DNA of 64,000 bases, from NCBI GenBank assembly GCA_937920085.1, contig CALETE010000080.1:124001-188000 (forward strand), in the 5' to 3' direction. The position numbers and the translations under genes are program-made. Origin of the DNA: an uncultured Alphaproteobacteria bacterium (GTDB lineage: Bacteria > Pseudomonadota > Alphaproteobacteria > Caulobacterales > Caulobacteraceae). Every line of letters begins with the position of its first letter. Position 1 is the stretch's first letter. Shown in pieces: positions 34,230 to 43,535 of the stretch. The notes under the pieces are model-generated. The model was not told the DNA's origin, did not search any database, and worked only from the letters and a program-made list of their open reading frames with translations.

Positions 34230-35335
34230 TCAGAACCATTCCCGTTGGGCTTTCCGGCCGCGCTTATGATGTGGTGATCGGCCATGGCCTGTTAGCGGAG
34301 GCCGGGCGGCGTATCCGGCCCCTCCTGAAACGGGACCGGGTGGTCATTGTCTCTGACGAGACCGTATGGGGCCTGCACGGGACAAGCCTCGTCTCGGCGC
34401 TTGCCGACCAGGGGATAACAGCCGACACGATCGTCCTGCCTCCCGGCGAGCAAACCAAGAGTTTCGCTTTCTTAGAGGACGTCAGTGACCGCCTTTTGGC
34501 CCTCGAACTGGATCGTGGTGACCTGGTGGTAGCCTTTGGCGGTGGGGTGATCGGCGACCTGACCGGCTTTGCCGCAGCCATCTACAAGCGCGGCATAGAC
34601 TTCGTGCAGATTCCCACCACCCTCCTGGCTCAGGTTGACTCTTCGGTGGGCGGCAAGACCGCCATCGACACCCCCCGGGGCAAGAACCTGATCGGAGCCT
34701 TTCATCAGCCCCGACTTGTCCTGGCCGACCTTGACCTTCTGAGCTCCCTGCCCGCCCGCGAGGTTCGCGCCGGATATGCCGAGGTGATCAAATATGGCCT
34801 GTTGGGTGATGTGGGATTTTTTGAGTGGCTGGAAGCCAATGTCGCTTCAGTCCTATCGAACGACCCCTCTGCGGTGCTGCATGCCGTCTCCCGCTCGGTC
34901 GAAATGAAAGCCAACATCGTCGCCCTTGACGAAAAAGAGGGGGGGCCCCGTGCCCTGCTGAACCTTGGGCACACCTTTGGCCATGCTCTGGAATCCGAAA
35001 CCGGCTTTGGTGAGGGCCTATTGCATGGCGAAGCGGTCGCCGCTGGATCGGCCATGGCCTTCCGCTATTCCGCGTCTCAAGGGCTCTGCACCCTCCAGGA
35101 TGCCGTGCGCGCTGAGGCAGCGATCCGGGCAGCAGGTTTGCCCACCCGACTGGCAGATGTCGCTACTTCCCCCTTCTCGGCCGATGCCCTTGCCCACCAC
35201 ATGACACAAGACAAAAAGGCTGAGGGCGGTCGCTTGACCTTTATCCTGGCCCGCGCGCTCGGTGAGGCCTTTGTCGCCAAGGATGTGTCCCGGGACAGCA
35301 TTGTGGAATTTCTCAAACGCGAAGGTGCGATCTGA
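34226..35335 (+). CDS. aroB: 3-dehydroquinate synthase
   Basis: A 369-residue AroB from GTG 34226. The NAD-binding and metal residues are in place: PPGEQTKSFA, FGGGVIGDLTGFAAAIYKRG, QIPTTLLAQVDSSVGGKTAI, EVIKYGLLGD and the metal histidines in LNLGHTFGHALE and LLHGEAVAAG. It converts DAHP to dehydroquinate, early in the shikimate pathway. It overlaps aroK upstream by four bases and the CNNM gene downstream by one, so the three genes form an operon. Confidence 0.97.
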   Translation: MIRTIPVGLSGRAYDVVIGHGLLAEAGRRIRPLLKRDRVVIVSDETVWGLHGTSLVSALADQGITADTIVLPPGEQTKSFAFLEDVSDRLLALELDRGDLVVAFGGGVIGDLTGFAAAIYKRGIDFVQIPTTLLAQVDSSVGGKTAIDTPRGKNLIGAFHQPRLVLADLDLLSSLPAREVRAGYAEVIKYGLLGDVGFFEWLEANVASVLSNDPSAVLHAVSRSVEMKANIVALDEKEGGPRALLNLGHTFGHALESETGFGEGLLHGEAVAAGSAMAFRYSASQGLCTLQDAVRAEAAIRAAGLPTRLADVATSPFSADALAHHMTQDKKAEGGRLTFILARALGEAFVAKDVSRDSIVEFLKREGAI

Positions 35336-36618
35336 TGGCCGCCATTCTCACCCTCGCGCCGATCGTCTTTGGGCTTCTCGCCCTATCGGCCATGTTCTCT
35401 GCTGCTGAAACCTCGCTGACCGGTGCCAGTCGGGCGCGCATGCACCAAATGGAGCGGGAGGGTGACCGTTCAGCTAAGCGGGTTAATCGCTTGCTGTCAG
35501 ACCAGGAGACCATGATTGGCGCGGTCCTGCTGGGGAACAATCTGATCAATATCCTGGCCTCGGCCCTGACGACTGAGGTGCTGACCACGGCTATTCCTGG
35601 TCCCTGGGGGGTCGCAGCCGCGACGGGGATTATGACGGTCCTGGTCCTGGTCTTTGCCGAAGTCCTACCAAAAACCCTGGCCATTCTGAGGTCGGACGAC
35701 GTGGCGCGCTTTCTGTCAGGGCCAACCCTGCTGGTGGTTCGGGTGTTCGGCCCGATTATCTATGCCATTCAATGGATTGTCCGACGCACGCTGAGCCTGT
35801 TTGGTGTGCGACTAGGCATGGAGATGGACGTCCTGGCCGCTCATGAAGAAATCCGCGGCGCTGTGGAATATCACCACTCTGAGGGCCTGGTGGAAGAGCG
35901 GGACCGACGCATGTTGGGCGGTGTGCTGGACCTTTCGGACATGGATGTCAGCCAGGTCATGGTCCATCGGACCTCGATTTCTATGGTTGATGCCGACCTA
36001 CCGGCAGCAGAATTGATCGCCCATGTCTTGGCCAATGACCATACGCGCGTGCCGCTCTACCGTGGTGACCCCGAAAACATTGTGGGTATCCTGCACGCCA
36101 AGGACCTGCTGCACGCCATCTCTGATGCTAAGGGGGATTTCGAGGCCCTGGTCATCGACAAGATTCGCCGCGATCCCTGGTTTATCCCAGAAACCACCAA
36201 TCTGAAGGACCAGCTAAACGCCTTTTTGAAGCGCCAGAACCATTTCGCCTTGGTGGTGGATGAATATGGGGCCTTGCAGGGCCTGGTAACCCTGGAGGAC
36301 ATTCTCGAAGAGATTGTCGGTGAGATCGGCGATGAGCATGACGCCAAAATTCAAGGCGTGCGTCGACAGGCTGATGGATCGGTCATGGTGGATGGCACGG
36401 TCCCGATCCGCGACCTAAACCGCGCCCTGGACTGGGACCTACCCGATGATCAGGCCGTTACTGTGGCGGGACTTGTGATTCACGAAGCCCAGACCATTCC
36501 AAAGATCGGCCAGACCTTCATCTTTCACAGACACCGCTTTCAAGTGGTCAAGCGGGTCCGCAATCAGATCACAGCCCTTAGGGTCTCTGCGCCCCTGGAA
36601 ACGGGGTCAGAGGACTAG
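35335..36618 (+). CDS. CNNM/HlyC-CorC family membrane protein with CBS domains
   Basis: A 427-residue inner-membrane protein. The N-terminal DUF21/CNNM domain (about 1-185) has a signal-like first helix and three further hydrophobic segments, with FSAAETSLTGASRARM and LLGNNLINILASALTTEVL. Two CBS domains follow (about 205-330: M-V-H-R-T-S-I-S-M, HTRVPLYRG and FALVVDEYGALQGLVTLEDI), then the CorC/HlyC C-terminal domain (345-420). CNNM proteins export or sense Mg2+; an older 'haemolysin' label is misleading. It is the last gene of the aroK-aroB operon. Confidence 0.93.
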   Translation: MAAILTLAPIVFGLLALSAMFSAAETSLTGASRARMHQMEREGDRSAKRVNRLLSDQETMIGAVLLGNNLINILASALTTEVLTTAIPGPWGVAAATGIMTVLVLVFAEVLPKTLAILRSDDVARFLSGPTLLVVRVFGPIIYAIQWIVRRTLSLFGVRLGMEMDVLAAHEEIRGAVEYHHSEGLVEERDRRMLGGVLDLSDMDVSQVMVHRTSISMVDADLPAAELIAHVLANDHTRVPLYRGDPENIVGILHAKDLLHAISDAKGDFEALVIDKIRRDPWFIPETTNLKDQLNAFLKRQNHFALVVDEYGALQGLVTLEDILEEIVGEIGDEHDAKIQGVRRQADGSVMVDGTVPIRDLNRALDWDLPDDQAVTVAGLVIHEAQTIPKIGQTFIFHRHRFQVVKRVRNQITALRVSAPLETGSED

Positions 36619-38879
36619 AGGCCTTTGGCGATCAGGCCCTTCAGAACCTTGTCAGGGGTCATGGGATAGTCGCGCAAGCGAACGCCGCAGGCATTGTAGA
36701 TCGCATTGGCGATCGCTGCCCCGGTTCCACAAATCCCCAGCTCTCCCACGCCCTTAATCCCCAGGGGATTGGCCTTGTCATCGACTTCATCCAGGAACAT
36801 CGAGTCCACATTGACGATGTCGGCGTGGCTAGGAACCAGATATCCGGCCATGTCCTGATTGAGGAAGCTGCCATAGCGGGGATCAATAGGATTGGTTTCA
36901 GTCAAGGCCGTGCCTATGCCCCAGATCATGCCGCCGGTAATCTGGCTCTTGGCTGTCTTGGCGTTGAGAATCCGACCCGCGGCAAACACGCCGAACATGC
37001 GCCTTAGACGCACCTCGCCGGTGACCACATCGACACCGACCTCGGCGAATTGCGCGCCATAGGTATGCTGGCTCCAGTCGCGGGCGTCGGCCGCTGGCGA
37101 GATTGAACCCTCCACATAGACGCCCTCTGGCTGAACCCGTTCAATCAGGGTTGAGAGACTTTCGCTGCGGTTTTCCAGAGCGATATTGCCGTTCGCGAAG
37201 GTGACCAGGGTTGGATCCACCCCGAACAAGGGCGAATTTGGATCACCCGTCGCCATTTCGGCCAAGGTCCGACGCATGACCATGCCCGTCTCGAAGGCCG
37301 CAGATCCTGCCGTCGCAGCACCGAATTGACCGCCAGACCCAGGTGCAGGCGGCATGTCGGAATCCCCCAGCTCCACACGGACCTGATCTAAAGGCACGCC
37401 CAGGGTCTCAGCGGTAATCTGAGCCAGGATGGTATAGGTGCCAGTACCGATATCGGTCATGCCCTGCGACAGGGTGACCGTGCCATCAGCTGTGATCCGG
37501 ATGCCGGCCTTGGCAGGCAAGAGGAAGTTGCCGCGAATGCCCGCAGCCATGCCGATGCCCACAAGCCAGCGGCCGTCCTGCACCTTGCCCGGCAAGGGAT
37601 TACGGCGTTCCCAGCCAAACCGTTGAGCCCCCTCCCGCATGCAAGACACCAGTTGTCGAACCGAAAAAGGCTTTCCGGTTTCGGGATCGACGGTCGGCTC
37701 ATTGCGGATGCGCAGTTCGATAGGATCTAGGCCCAGCTTCTCGGCCAATTCATCCATAGCGCATTCCAGGCTAAGCATGCCTGTGGCCTCTCCTGGCGCA
37801 CGCATCGGCCCAGCACCCGGCAGGTCCATCCTCACCAGCCTGTGGCCTGTCAGCCGATTGGGTGAAGCGTAGAGGCTACGGGAGAAATTCGCTGCATGTT
37901 CCGTAAAGGGAACATTGCGAGCGCAGTGGGTGATGGCCTCAATCGAGAAGGCGTTCAGACGACCGTCAGCCTCGGCACCCAGGCGCACCCGCATTTGTAC
38001 GGCTGGCCTGTGGATCGTGGCCTGGAACATTTGCTGGCGGGTATAGGCAACCTTGACGGGCTGATTGAGTTCCCGGGCGGCCAGAGCCGCCAGGGTCAGG
38101 TCGTCATAAGACTGGCCCTTGCCGCCGAAGCCACCGCCAATATAGCGCGTGATCAGGTGGACCTTGTCAGACGGAATGGCCAAGGTTTCTGCAAGCGCGT
38201 GCTGCCCCCCCTTCACCATCTGTATCGAGGTGTGGACCGTAACCTTGTCGCCCTCCCACCAAGCTGTGGTGGCGCAGGGCTCCATCTGGGTATGGTTTGC
38301 GATAGGACTGAAATAGGTTTCATCCAATTTGACGGATGACTCCCGATACCCAGTGCTGAAATCCCCGATCTCTGTATCGTCCTCGCCCGGCGGCATTTCT
38401 GCCTGGTCTAGACTTGCCAGAAAATCGACGGTGGCTGGCTGAGTGTCATAGGTGACGTTGATCAGAGCGGCAGCGGCTTTGGCGTTTTCCAAGGTGTCGG
38501 CCGCGACAAAGGCAATGGTCTGGCCGTAAAATTCTACGGCATCGGATCCCATGGCTGGATTGGAAGCCCGCTGTGAGCGCGGATTCGCCCTTTCCCCTCG
38601 GGCCGCTTGTTTTGGCACATTTTCCGAGGTCCAGACCAGCTTTACCCCCGGCGAGGCCAAGGCTGCTGAGGTGTCGATTGCAACGATCCGCCCCCGGGCA
38701 ATCGTCGCGCTAACCGCCTGACCATAGGCCGGGGCGGACGGTGGCTCGACCTCATAGGCATAGGGTGCCGTCCCAGTTACCTTGAGACGCCCCTCATAAC
38801 GATCGACATTCTTGCCGATAATACCCGAGCGATTTTCCGAAACCGGGTTCGGTACAGCCCAATCCTTTACCGAGCTCAT
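36615..38879 (-). CDS. Molybdenum hydroxylase large subunit, PaoC/YagR type
   Basis: A 754-residue molybdopterin-binding subunit of the xanthine dehydrogenase/aldehyde oxidase family. It has a short N-terminal a/b-hammerhead domain (RYEGRLKVTGTAPYAYEV), YIGGGFGGKGQSYDDL, G-A-G-P-M-R-A-P-G-E-A-T-G (cofactor loop) and KGVGELGICGTG with the catalytic glutamate. The size matches PaoC (732) and not classical XdhB (about 780-800). With the two smaller subunits it oxidises aldehydes or N-heterocycles at a Mo centre. ATG 38879 overlaps the stop of the FAD subunit (ATGA). Confidence 0.93.
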   Translation of the reverse strand: MSSVKDWAVPNPVSENRSGIIGKNVDRYEGRLKVTGTAPYAYEVEPPSAPAYGQAVSATIARGRIVAIDTSAALASPGVKLVWTSENVPKQAARGERANPRSQRASNPAMGSDAVEFYGQTIAFVAADTLENAKAAAALINVTYDTQPATVDFLASLDQAEMPPGEDDTEIGDFSTGYRESSVKLDETYFSPIANHTQMEPCATTAWWEGDKVTVHTSIQMVKGGQHALAETLAIPSDKVHLITRYIGGGFGGKGQSYDDLTLAALAARELNQPVKVAYTRQQMFQATIHRPAVQMRVRLGAEADGRLNAFSIEAITHCARNVPFTEHAANFSRSLYASPNRLTGHRLVRMDLPGAGPMRAPGEATGMLSLECAMDELAEKLGLDPIELRIRNEPTVDPETGKPFSVRQLVSCMREGAQRFGWERRNPLPGKVQDGRWLVGIGMAAGIRGNFLLPAKAGIRITADGTVTLSQGMTDIGTGTYTILAQITAETLGVPLDQVRVELGDSDMPPAPGSGGQFGAATAGSAAFETGMVMRRTLAEMATGDPNSPLFGVDPTLVTFANGNIALENRSESLSTLIERVQPEGVYVEGSISPAADARDWSQHTYGAQFAEVGVDVVTGEVRLRRMFGVFAAGRILNAKTAKSQITGGMIWGIGTALTETNPIDPRYGSFLNQDMAGYLVPSHADIVNVDSMFLDEVDDKANPLGIKGVGELGICGTGAAIANAIYNACGVRLRDYPMTPDKVLKGLIAKGL

Positions 38880-39829
38880 GCGCGCCTCCCAGCCAGGGTC
38901 TCGTCGAGGGCGGCGGCAGTTAGCCGGCCGATCAGGGTGATTTTGAAACTATTGGGTCCCCGAGGTTCAGCGGTGGCCAATTCGGCGCCCACCGCTTCGG
39001 GGATCCCCATGCCAGCCGCCAGGGCGGCTTCGGTCTTTTCTGCTCGCCAGGGCTTTAGCGCAACGCCCCCCCAGGCCACACGACCTGCTACCGCTGCGAC
39101 ACTCACCAATGCGCCTGCATAGGAAGCCCGGTCCCGAACCTTGCGATAGACTTGCCCGCCCACTGGGGCTGGCGGAATGACGACTGAGGTGATCAGTTCC
39201 CCGGCTGCAAGCTCCGTCTCGATCTCGGGTGTATCGCCGGGCAAGCGGTGCATATCAGCGACCGCCAGAGAGCGGGTCGCGCCCTCGGCGGTCAAGGTCT
39301 CAATCCGCGCATCCAGAACGGCCAGGGCAACGCCCATATCTGACGGGTTCGTGGCGATACAGGCTTCGCTGGTCCCGAAGATTGCGCTGTTGCGATTCAA
39401 GCCGCCCAAGGCCGCACACCCGGAACCGGGAAGCCGCTTATTGCAGGGTTTTGCAGTGTCGTAGAAATAGGCGCAGCGGGTGCGTTGCATGAGATTGCCC
39501 CCTGTCGTCGCCTTATTCCGCAGCTGGGCAGACCCACCAGAAACAATGGCCTGAGCCAGAACTGGATAGAGGCTACGGACCCTGGCGTCGGACGCCACCT
39601 GTGTATTGGTGGTCATAGCGCCGATCCGCAGACCACCGTCGCGGGTTGTTTCAATGGTCGCCAGGGGCAGCCGACCTATGTCCACAAGGTGGGGGGGATG
39701 CTCAATCTCTGACTTCATCAGGTCTAGAAGATTTGTGCCACCGGCCAGAAATTTCGCCGCCGGATTGGCCCTCATGGCCTTAATCGCCGAGGCGATATCC
39801 TTGGGGCGCTCGTAGGTGAAGGGCTTCAT
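38876..39829 (-). CDS. Molybdenum hydroxylase FAD subunit, PaoB/YagS type
   Basis: A 317-residue FAD-binding subunit from ATG 39829 (MKPFTYERPKDIASAIKAM). FAD contacts are KFLAGGTNLLDLMK and the AMTTNTQVASD segment. An insertion with cysteines (TRCAYFYDTAKPCNK, then PGSGCAALGG) corresponds to the extra [4Fe-4S] site known in PaoB and in the 4-hydroxybenzoyl-CoA reductase beta subunit. It passes electrons from the 2Fe-2S subunit to FAD. It overlaps both neighbours by four bases. Confidence 0.92.
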   Translation of the reverse strand: MKPFTYERPKDIASAIKAMRANPAAKFLAGGTNLLDLMKSEIEHPPHLVDIGRLPLATIETTRDGGLRIGAMTTNTQVASDARVRSLYPVLAQAIVSGGSAQLRNKATTGGNLMQRTRCAYFYDTAKPCNKRLPGSGCAALGGLNRNSAIFGTSEACIATNPSDMGVALAVLDARIETLTAEGATRSLAVADMHRLPGDTPEIETELAAGELITSVVIPPAPVGGQVYRKVRDRASYAGALVSVAAVAGRVAWGGVALKPWRAEKTEAALAAGMGIPEAVGAELATAEPRGPNSFKITLIGRLTAAALDETLAGRRA

Positions 39830-40332
39830 GCCGCGTCTCCTGCCACACTGCGAATGGCCGCCAGAATTTGCGGGTAAGCCGAACAACGGCAGATATTCCC
39901 GCTCATGCGTTCGCGGATTTCCTCGTCAGTGAGGGAAATGCGACCGCTAAGGTCATGGGTCGCCTGACTGGGCTGACCCTCAGCCACCTCTTTGAGCATG
40001 GCCACCGCAGAGCAAATCTGGCCCGGTGTGCAATAGCCGCATTGCAAAGCATCCTGGGTCAAGAAAGCCTGTTGCATGGGATGCAGAACATCGCCTGACG
40101 CCAGCCCCTCAATCGTCACCACCTCATCGCCATCATGCATGGCCACGAGGGACAGGCAGGCATTAATGCGCACGCCATTCACCAGGACCGTGCAAGCGCC
40201 GCACTGGCCGTGGTCGCAGCCCTTCTTGGTTCCCTTGAGACCCAAGGTTTCCCGAAGCGCGTCTAAAAGTGTGGTCCGGGTGTCGTGGTCGAGGGCGTGG
40301 CCCTTCCCATTGACGGTCAAATTCGTATGCAC
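39826..40332 (-). CDS. Molybdenum hydroxylase 2Fe-2S subunit, PaoA/YagT type
   Basis: A 168-residue subunit with two [2Fe-2S] clusters. The plant-type site is GCDHGQCGACTVLVNG (cysteines 39, 44, 47) with a fourth cysteine 12 residues later, and the second site is CGYCTPGQ plus N-I-C-R-C. Unlike E. coli PaoA, no Tat signal precedes the fold: the protein starts MHTNLTVNGKGHALDHD, so this complex should stay in the cytoplasm. It is the first gene of the three-gene operon; no XdhC-like maturation gene is seen after it. Confidence 0.94.
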   Translation of the reverse strand: MHTNLTVNGKGHALDHDTRTTLLDALRETLGLKGTKKGCDHGQCGACTVLVNGVRINACLSLVAMHDGDEVVTIEGLASGDVLHPMQQAFLTQDALQCGYCTPGQICSAVAMLKEVAEGQPSQATHDLSGRISLTDEEIRERMSGNICRCSAYPQILAAIRSVAGDAA

Positions 40333-40387
40333 TCACGCCTCCCAAGCGCGACCGTTGGAATGAACGGCAAGCGGATCAAGGTATAGA

Positions 40388-40660
40388 TCAGCGCTCGCCA
40401 GGAGCCAACGCTTTCACCGATAAGGCGTGTAGCGTGCTCGCAAGTTCGTCTGACAGTATCCGATAGACGATGCGTTGGCGGGCAACCTTTGAAAGCCCCT
40501 CGAAGGCCGCTGCCTCAATCACCAAATTAAAATGGGTTTCGCCCCCTGGCTGAGCACCTGCATGCCCAGCGTGTCGCGACGAATCGTCGACCACCTCGAG
40601 AAAGGTCGGGGCCAGGGCCTCGGTGAGTTTCGAACGGATAGCTTCATTCATAGCGCCCAT
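40388..40660 (-). CDS. bolA: BolA family protein
   Basis: About 90 residues. ATG 40660 has GAAG nine bases upstream; ATG 40651 and ATG 40675 are also possible. The BolA fold is clear: IRSKLTEALAPTFLEVVDDS, the H-A-G-H loop, GGETHFNLVIEAAAFEGLSK, and VARQRIVYRILSDEL. BolA-type proteins bind [2Fe-2S] with monothiol glutaredoxins and take part in iron-sulphur trafficking and stress response. It diverges from the J-domain gene with about 50 bases between the starts, a pairing common in alphaproteobacteria near cobS and cobT. Confidence 0.93.
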   Translation of the reverse strand: MGAMNEAIRSKLTEALAPTFLEVVDDSSRHAGHAGAQPGGETHFNLVIEAAAFEGLSKVARQRIVYRILSDELASTLHALSVKALAPGER

Positions 40661-40712
40661 TGGACAAATCTTCAATTCTTGAAAGGGTCTTTTACGGCTT
40701 CATAATCAGGCC

Positions 40713-41366
40713 ATGGCCGGTGGTTTTCAATACAAGCCGAAGTTCGTCGATATCCGGGTCCGTCCGCCTTCAGCAGATGAAGCGGCGCAGACCGATGACG
40801 TCTATGCCCTAAAGCCTGGGGAAAAGGTTTGCGACCATGTGGAGTGTCGATTGGCGGGCAGCGCAAAGGCCCCCAAATCCCGCGACCTGCCCAATGAGCA
40901 CTACTGGTTCTGCCAAGCCCACGCCGCAGAATACAACCGAAATTGGAATTTCTTCGCGGGCATGAGCGAGAGCGAAATTCGCGCACGCCAGGCCCAGAGT
41001 GCGGCCGGGGATCGCCCCACTTGGGAATTTAAGGCCGGTCGCTTTTCACGGGAAGCGGCGGCGGCAGAGTCGGGATTCCGCAAGGGGCAGGGCTATCGCG
41101 ATCCGTTCAACCTGTTCGGAAGCGGACTGGGCCCGAATCGACCGGCAGCGGCACCAGAGGGGCGGAAGTTGGGTAAGTTGGAGCGAAATGCTCTGGCAGA
41201 CCTCGACCTCGATGAAACCGCTGATACCCCGAAGATCCGGGCTCGCTATATTGAGCTCGTTAAACGCTGCCATCCCGACTCAAATGGCGGTGACCGGTCA
41301 GCCGAACACAAGCTGCACAGGGTAATTAAGGCCTATCAAATCCTCCGGAAGGCGAGGATGGCCTAG
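40713..41366 (+). CDS. J-domain protein (C-terminal DnaJ domain)
   Basis: A 217-residue protein with the J domain at the end instead of the start. Residues about 155-215 hold LERNALADLDLDETADTPKI, IRARYIELVKRCHPDSNGGD with the HPD tripeptide, and HRVIKAYQILRKA. The N-terminal half has no known domain but contains C-D-H-V-E-C and WFCQAHAAEYN, possibly a metal-binding pair of cysteines and histidines. J domains stimulate the ATPase of DnaK-type chaperones. This form is widespread in alphaproteobacteria beside cobS and bolA. Confidence 0.9.
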   Translation: MAGGFQYKPKFVDIRVRPPSADEAAQTDDVYALKPGEKVCDHVECRLAGSAKAPKSRDLPNEHYWFCQAHAAEYNRNWNFFAGMSESEIRARQAQSAAGDRPTWEFKAGRFSREAAAAESGFRKGQGYRDPFNLFGSGLGPNRPAAAPEGRKLGKLERNALADLDLDETADTPKIRARYIELVKRCHPDSNGGDRSAEHKLHRVIKAYQILRKARMA

Positions 41367-41416
41367 CCCGCGAGCCTGAGATATGCCGCGTGACCCCTGG
41401 ATAGACGAATGACCCA

Positions 41417-42286
41417 CTAGGCCGGAATTTCACCCGCCACCGTAGTGCGATGCATAACGCGCAGATGGCCATCATAGCCGCCCTTGGCCAAATGCATGGT
41501 GCAGCGGTTGTCCCACATTAGCAGCGCGCCTTGCGTCCAGTTATGCCTGTAGATGTACTGCGGCTGGATCATGTGCGCGAACAGGAAGGTGAGCAGGGCT
41601 TGGCTTTCCTTCTCGGTCATCCCCTCAATGCCCACGGTATAGACAGGGCTGATGTAGAGCGCCTTGCGACCCGTTACGGGATGCGTGCGGACCAGGGGAT
41701 GGCTGAGCTGAGTGTCGGCGTCTTCCGAGACCAGGATCTTCATGGTCCGGGCTTCGGTCTCGCGGGCAAAAATTCCCTGAACCCCATAGGCGCGTCCTGC
41801 AGAATGCACGGCCTTCAGCGGTGCCAAGAGGCTTTGCAGGGTTTCTGACAGATCATCATAAGCGCGACGGCCATCGGCGAAGAAGGTTTCACCCCCCACT
41901 GGCGGCGTCACTTCTGAGCGCAAAAGGGTTGCCGCTGGGGGGGCTTCCTGGAAGCTCCAGTCAGAATGCCAGCCAGCGCCAAAATTGGAGGCTTTCTCGT
42001 TGGGCTCTCGGCGCAGTTCCAGGACATTAGGACGACCCGGCATGGACTCAATAAATGGATCCTTGCCAAATGGGCCGATGGCGAGGGTGAAGGCCTCAAG
42101 CTGATCTAGGGTCAGGGGCTGATCCCGAAAGCTGAGGACGGCATGTTCGGCCCAGGCCGCAAGAATTTTTGCGCGGGCACTTTCGGAAAGGGGGTTGGCA
42201 AGGTCGAGGCCCGAAATCTCGGCGCCGAAGCCATTTTCATAGGGGGTAATCTGCATCACGCCCTGCAGATTTGTGCTCGTCGCCAT
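41417..42286 (-). CDS. TauD/TfdA family 2-oxoglutarate dioxygenase
   Basis: A 289-residue non-haem Fe(II) dioxygenase from ATG 42286. The metal triad is visible: GWHSDWSFQEAPP gives His-x-Asp and WDNRCTMHLAKGGYDG carries the distal His, with an arginine nearby for 2-oxoglutarate (HLRVMHRTTVAG). Family members hydroxylate taurine, 2,4-D, sulphate esters or related compounds. No taurine transporter or sulphur genes are adjacent, so the substrate is unknown. It sits between the J-domain gene and cobS, and diverges from cobS. Confidence 0.91.
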   Translation of the reverse strand: MATSTNLQGVMQITPYENGFGAEISGLDLANPLSESARAKILAAWAEHAVLSFRDQPLTLDQLEAFTLAIGPFGKDPFIESMPGRPNVLELRREPNEKASNFGAGWHSDWSFQEAPPAATLLRSEVTPPVGGETFFADGRRAYDDLSETLQSLLAPLKAVHSAGRAYGVQGIFARETEARTMKILVSEDADTQLSHPLVRTHPVTGRKALYISPVYTVGIEGMTEKESQALLTFLFAHMIQPQYIYRHNWTQGALLMWDNRCTMHLAKGGYDGHLRVMHRTTVAGEIPA

Positions 42287-42386
42287 GGTAATGGACCTCC
42301 CCAGCCCCATTAGTTGTCGTTTCCCGACCTCTGGTCATTAAACACCCGTTTGCATCGGGCTGAGAACCTTGTAATCCAACCTCGCC

Positions 42387-43391
42387 ATGACTTCATTAGC
42401 CGATACTCAAGACGATAACCTCATCACCCTTGTCCCCGACAAGAAGGTTTCCCTGCGCGAAGCCTTTGGCGTCGATGACGACATGATGGTCCCAGCCTTC
42501 TCGACGCGGGACAGCCACGTCCCCGACATCGACCCGGCTTACAAGTTCGACGCAGAGACGACCCGGGCAATTTGCGCCGGCTTTGCCTTCGACAGGCGGG
42601 TCATGGTCCAGGGTTATCACGGCACGGGCAAGTCGACGCACATTGAGCAGGTGGCCGCCCGCCTGAATTGGCCCCTCATCCGCGTGAACCTCGACAGCCA
42701 TGTGTCGCGGATCGATCTGGTCGGCAAGGACGCCATTGTCCTTAAGGACGGCAAGCAGATCACCGAATTCCGCGAGGGCATACTGCCCTGGACCATCCAG
42801 CGGCCGATCGCCCTGGTGTTTGATGAATACGACGCCGGTCGGCCGGACGTCATGTTTGTGATCCAGCGCGTTTTGGAAGCCCAGGGCAAATTGACCCTAC
42901 TGGACCAGAACCGGGTCATTAAGCCGAACCCATTCTTCAGACTGTTCGCAACCACCAACACCATCGGTCTTGGGGATACGACTGGCCTTTATCACGGTAC
43001 CCAGCAGATTAATCAGGGCCAGATGGACCGTTGGTCGATCGTGACCACGCTCAACTATCTGGCCCACGATGTTGAAGCTGACATTGTCCTGTCTAAGTCA
43101 CCGCACTACGACAACGCCGAAGGCAAGCGAACCATCGCAGCCATGGTTCGGGTCGCGGATATGACGCGTAACGCCTTCATGAATGGGGACATCTCCACAG
43201 TCATGAGCCCGCGGACCGTGATTACCTGGGCGCAGAACGCCGAAATCTTTGGTGGCGATCTTGCCCTGTCCTTCCGGATGACCTTCCTGAACAAGTGCGA
43301 CGAGCTTGAGCGCGGCGCGGTTGCGGAATTTTTCCAAAGGGCCTTTGGTCAGGATCTTCCGGAAAGCACAGCACGCCTTCGGGTTTCCTGA
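42387..43391 (+). CDS. cobS: Aerobic cobaltochelatase subunit CobS
   Basis: A 334-residue AAA+ ATPase. It has Walker A GYHGTGKSTHI (about 75-85), Walker B ALVFDEYDAGRPDVMFVIQR and the sensor ATTNTIGLGD. The N-terminal D-D-M-M-V-P-A-F-S-T-R region is typical of CobS. With CobT it powers CobN to insert Co2+ into hydrogenobyrinic acid a,c-diamide in the aerobic B12 pathway. Its usual partner cobT lies 2.4 kb downstream, separated by a histidine kinase gene. Confidence 0.96.
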   Translation: MTSLADTQDDNLITLVPDKKVSLREAFGVDDDMMVPAFSTRDSHVPDIDPAYKFDAETTRAICAGFAFDRRVMVQGYHGTGKSTHIEQVAARLNWPLIRVNLDSHVSRIDLVGKDAIVLKDGKQITEFREGILPWTIQRPIALVFDEYDAGRPDVMFVIQRVLEAQGKLTLLDQNRVIKPNPFFRLFATTNTIGLGDTTGLYHGTQQINQGQMDRWSIVTTLNYLAHDVEADIVLSKSPHYDNAEGKRTIAAMVRVADMTRNAFMNGDISTVMSPRTVITWAQNAEIFGGDLALSFRMTFLNKCDELERGAVAEFFQRAFGQDLPESTARLRVS

Positions 43392-43535
43392 GACAGGACT
43401 TTGCCGTCACGGGTCGGCCCTAGGCCAATTGAGGGAAGATTCTGGGCTTTACGGCCTGCCTTAGTGTCTTTCGGCGGTTTACGGTTTTGAGATAGGTGCG
43501 CCCTATTGTCCTGCTCTGGAGAATCCCGAGCGGGC

